Assembly: GCF_036961565.1 (NCBI RefSeq)
Contig: NZ_JBAMDD010000006.1
Span: 217,571 to 281,570, forward strand
Length of the DNA stretch: 64,000 nucleotides
Direction of reading: 5' to 3'
DNA from: Chitinimonas sp036961565
Lineage (GTDB): Bacteria; Pseudomonadota; Gammaproteobacteria; Burkholderiales; Chitinimonadaceae
Numbering within the stretch: position 1 is the first letter of the stretch; every line of letters starts with the position of its first letter. Shown in pieces: positions 63,344 through 64,000 of this stretch. The notes beneath the pieces are model-generated. The model was not told where the DNA came from. It ran no database searches and worked only from the letters and a program-made list of their open reading frames with translations. The position numbers and the translations under genes are program-made.

Positions 63344-64000
63344 ATGAGTACGCTAGACCCCTTGTTCCAGTCCTTGCAACGCCGTCTACGCCCCGAAGAC
63401 GTCATCGAAATGATACTCGAGGTGCTAGCCGACGAGCTTACCGAACCAGAACGCACACTGCTGGAAAAGGCCGCAGCCAACTCGTTCAAGCGCGGCCTGC
63501 ATCAGTTCAGCGCTATGCTGCAGGATTTTCAGCGGCCTGTCCCACCAGCAAGACAAGCCAACAAGGCTGCCGAACTCTTCCACGCCGTACCCAGGCTGTC
63601 GACCGAAGCCTGTAGTGATCCCGAGCAGCTTGCCGGCTTGATCGAACAGCTATCCAAGACGCTTATCAAGCAGGTGGGGGACAGCGATTTCAAGGCGAAC
63701 CGACTCAATGGCGAACAACGGCAACAAGCAGGCCTTGAACTATCCAAACGACGCTACAACAAGCTGTTTCGCTTTCTACAGCGGTTTGAGCGCAAACTGG
63801 AGACCTACAGGCTGGAGCAGCGCAAATATGCCGCAACCCGGGTTGCCAAAGCGGGGCTAGCTACGCTGATACGCTGGGAGGACTTTTCCGACTCGCCTAA
63901 TGCCGCCTGCTTCGTAGCCTATTACACCGCAGCCAAGAATCGGCGCAGCACCTACACCAACCAAAGCCAGGCTCCCGCCTTCGATGCCATAGCGGCCATG
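63344..64000 (+). CDS. Hypothetical protein, N-terminal 219 residues (partial)
   Basis: An open frame from ATG 63344 runs uninterrupted to the window edge. The visible part is helical and charged: LQRRLRPEDVIEMILEVLADELTEPERTLLE at the start (a small helical domain), a middle ANKAAELFHAV stretch, and a basic region around RRYNKLFRFLQRFERKLETY. No motif for catalysis or membrane insertion is visible. I recall similar proteins as hypothetical and cannot assign a function. It is divergent from the 201-aa gene; the 290 bp between them hold no other gene. Confidence 0.75.
   Translation, partial: MSTLDPLFQSLQRRLRPEDVIEMILEVLADELTEPERTLLEKAAANSFKRGLHQFSAMLQDFQRPVPPARQANKAAELFHAVPRLSTEACSDPEQLAGLIEQLSKTLIKQVGDSDFKANRLNGEQRQQAGLELSKRRYNKLFRFLQRFERKLETYRLEQRKYAATRVAKAGLATLIRWEDFSDSPNAACFVAYYTAAKNRRSTYTNQSQAPAFDAIAAM

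Noticed and set aside
63148..63747. Two short minus-strand frames near the right edge
   Set aside because: Their composition is Ser/Cys-rich and they oppose the long plus-strand frame that is open to the edge.

Overview
The window looks like chromosomal DNA of a GC-rich betaproteobacterium. Housekeeping proteins (PurH, PurD, HemA, PrfA), an AcnD/PrpF-type methylcitrate operon and a YdcSTUV-PatD putrescine module all have the look of the Neisseriales/Burkholderiales. A Chitinimonas-like organism is a guess from general resemblance only.

Layout. (1) 1-8.6 kb: purH end, purD, an amino-acid binding protein, hemA, an acetyltransferase and prfA, then a membrane GGDEF/EAL protein. (2) 8.9-20 kb: small unrecognised AT-richer genes, two two-component systems, an SPFH/SH3 gene pair and a lipoprotein serine hydrolase. 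(3) 20-27.7 kb: a SUV3-like RNA helicase, then an operon for putrescine uptake with gamma-aminobutyraldehyde dehydrogenase. (4) 27.7-41.1 kb: a compact biosynthetic cluster. It has a one-module NRPS (C-A-PCP-TE), two radical SAM/SPASM proteins, a free acyl carrier protein, a methyltransferase, two glycosyltransferases and an NDP-sugar epimerase, all translationally coupled, next to an acyl-AMP ligase and a nucleotide-sugar dehydrogenase. (5) 41.2-44.8 kb: an HNH endonuclease, a 49-nt three-way-junction structure, and an odd array of partly degenerate tRNA genes. One of these (Glu) appears to be split by a 199-bp palindromic element. Two small proteins and an XRE-type regulator with an operator-like palindrome follow. 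(6) 45-47.9 kb: a SUFU-like protein, a Bax-inhibitor-1 homologue and two DUF3592-like paralogues. (7) 47.9-55 kb: a retron, then a SWIM zinc-finger/HEAT-repeat gene pair. (8) 55-62 kb: prpB-prpC-acnD-(DUF559)-prpF. (9) 62.4-64 kb: two unrecognised genes, the last running off the edge.

The most notable element is the retron at 47.9-50.1 kb. Its reverse transcriptase carries NALPH, YADD and VTG. Directly upstream lies a non-coding RNA with paired a1/a2 ends, an msr hairpin and a 23-bp msd stem. Unusually, the same polypeptide ends in a proline-rich linker and hydrophobic segments, and I see no separate effector gene immediately next to it. The other leading candidates are the NRPS/radical SAM/glycosylation cluster and the degenerate tRNA array with its dispersed repeat family.
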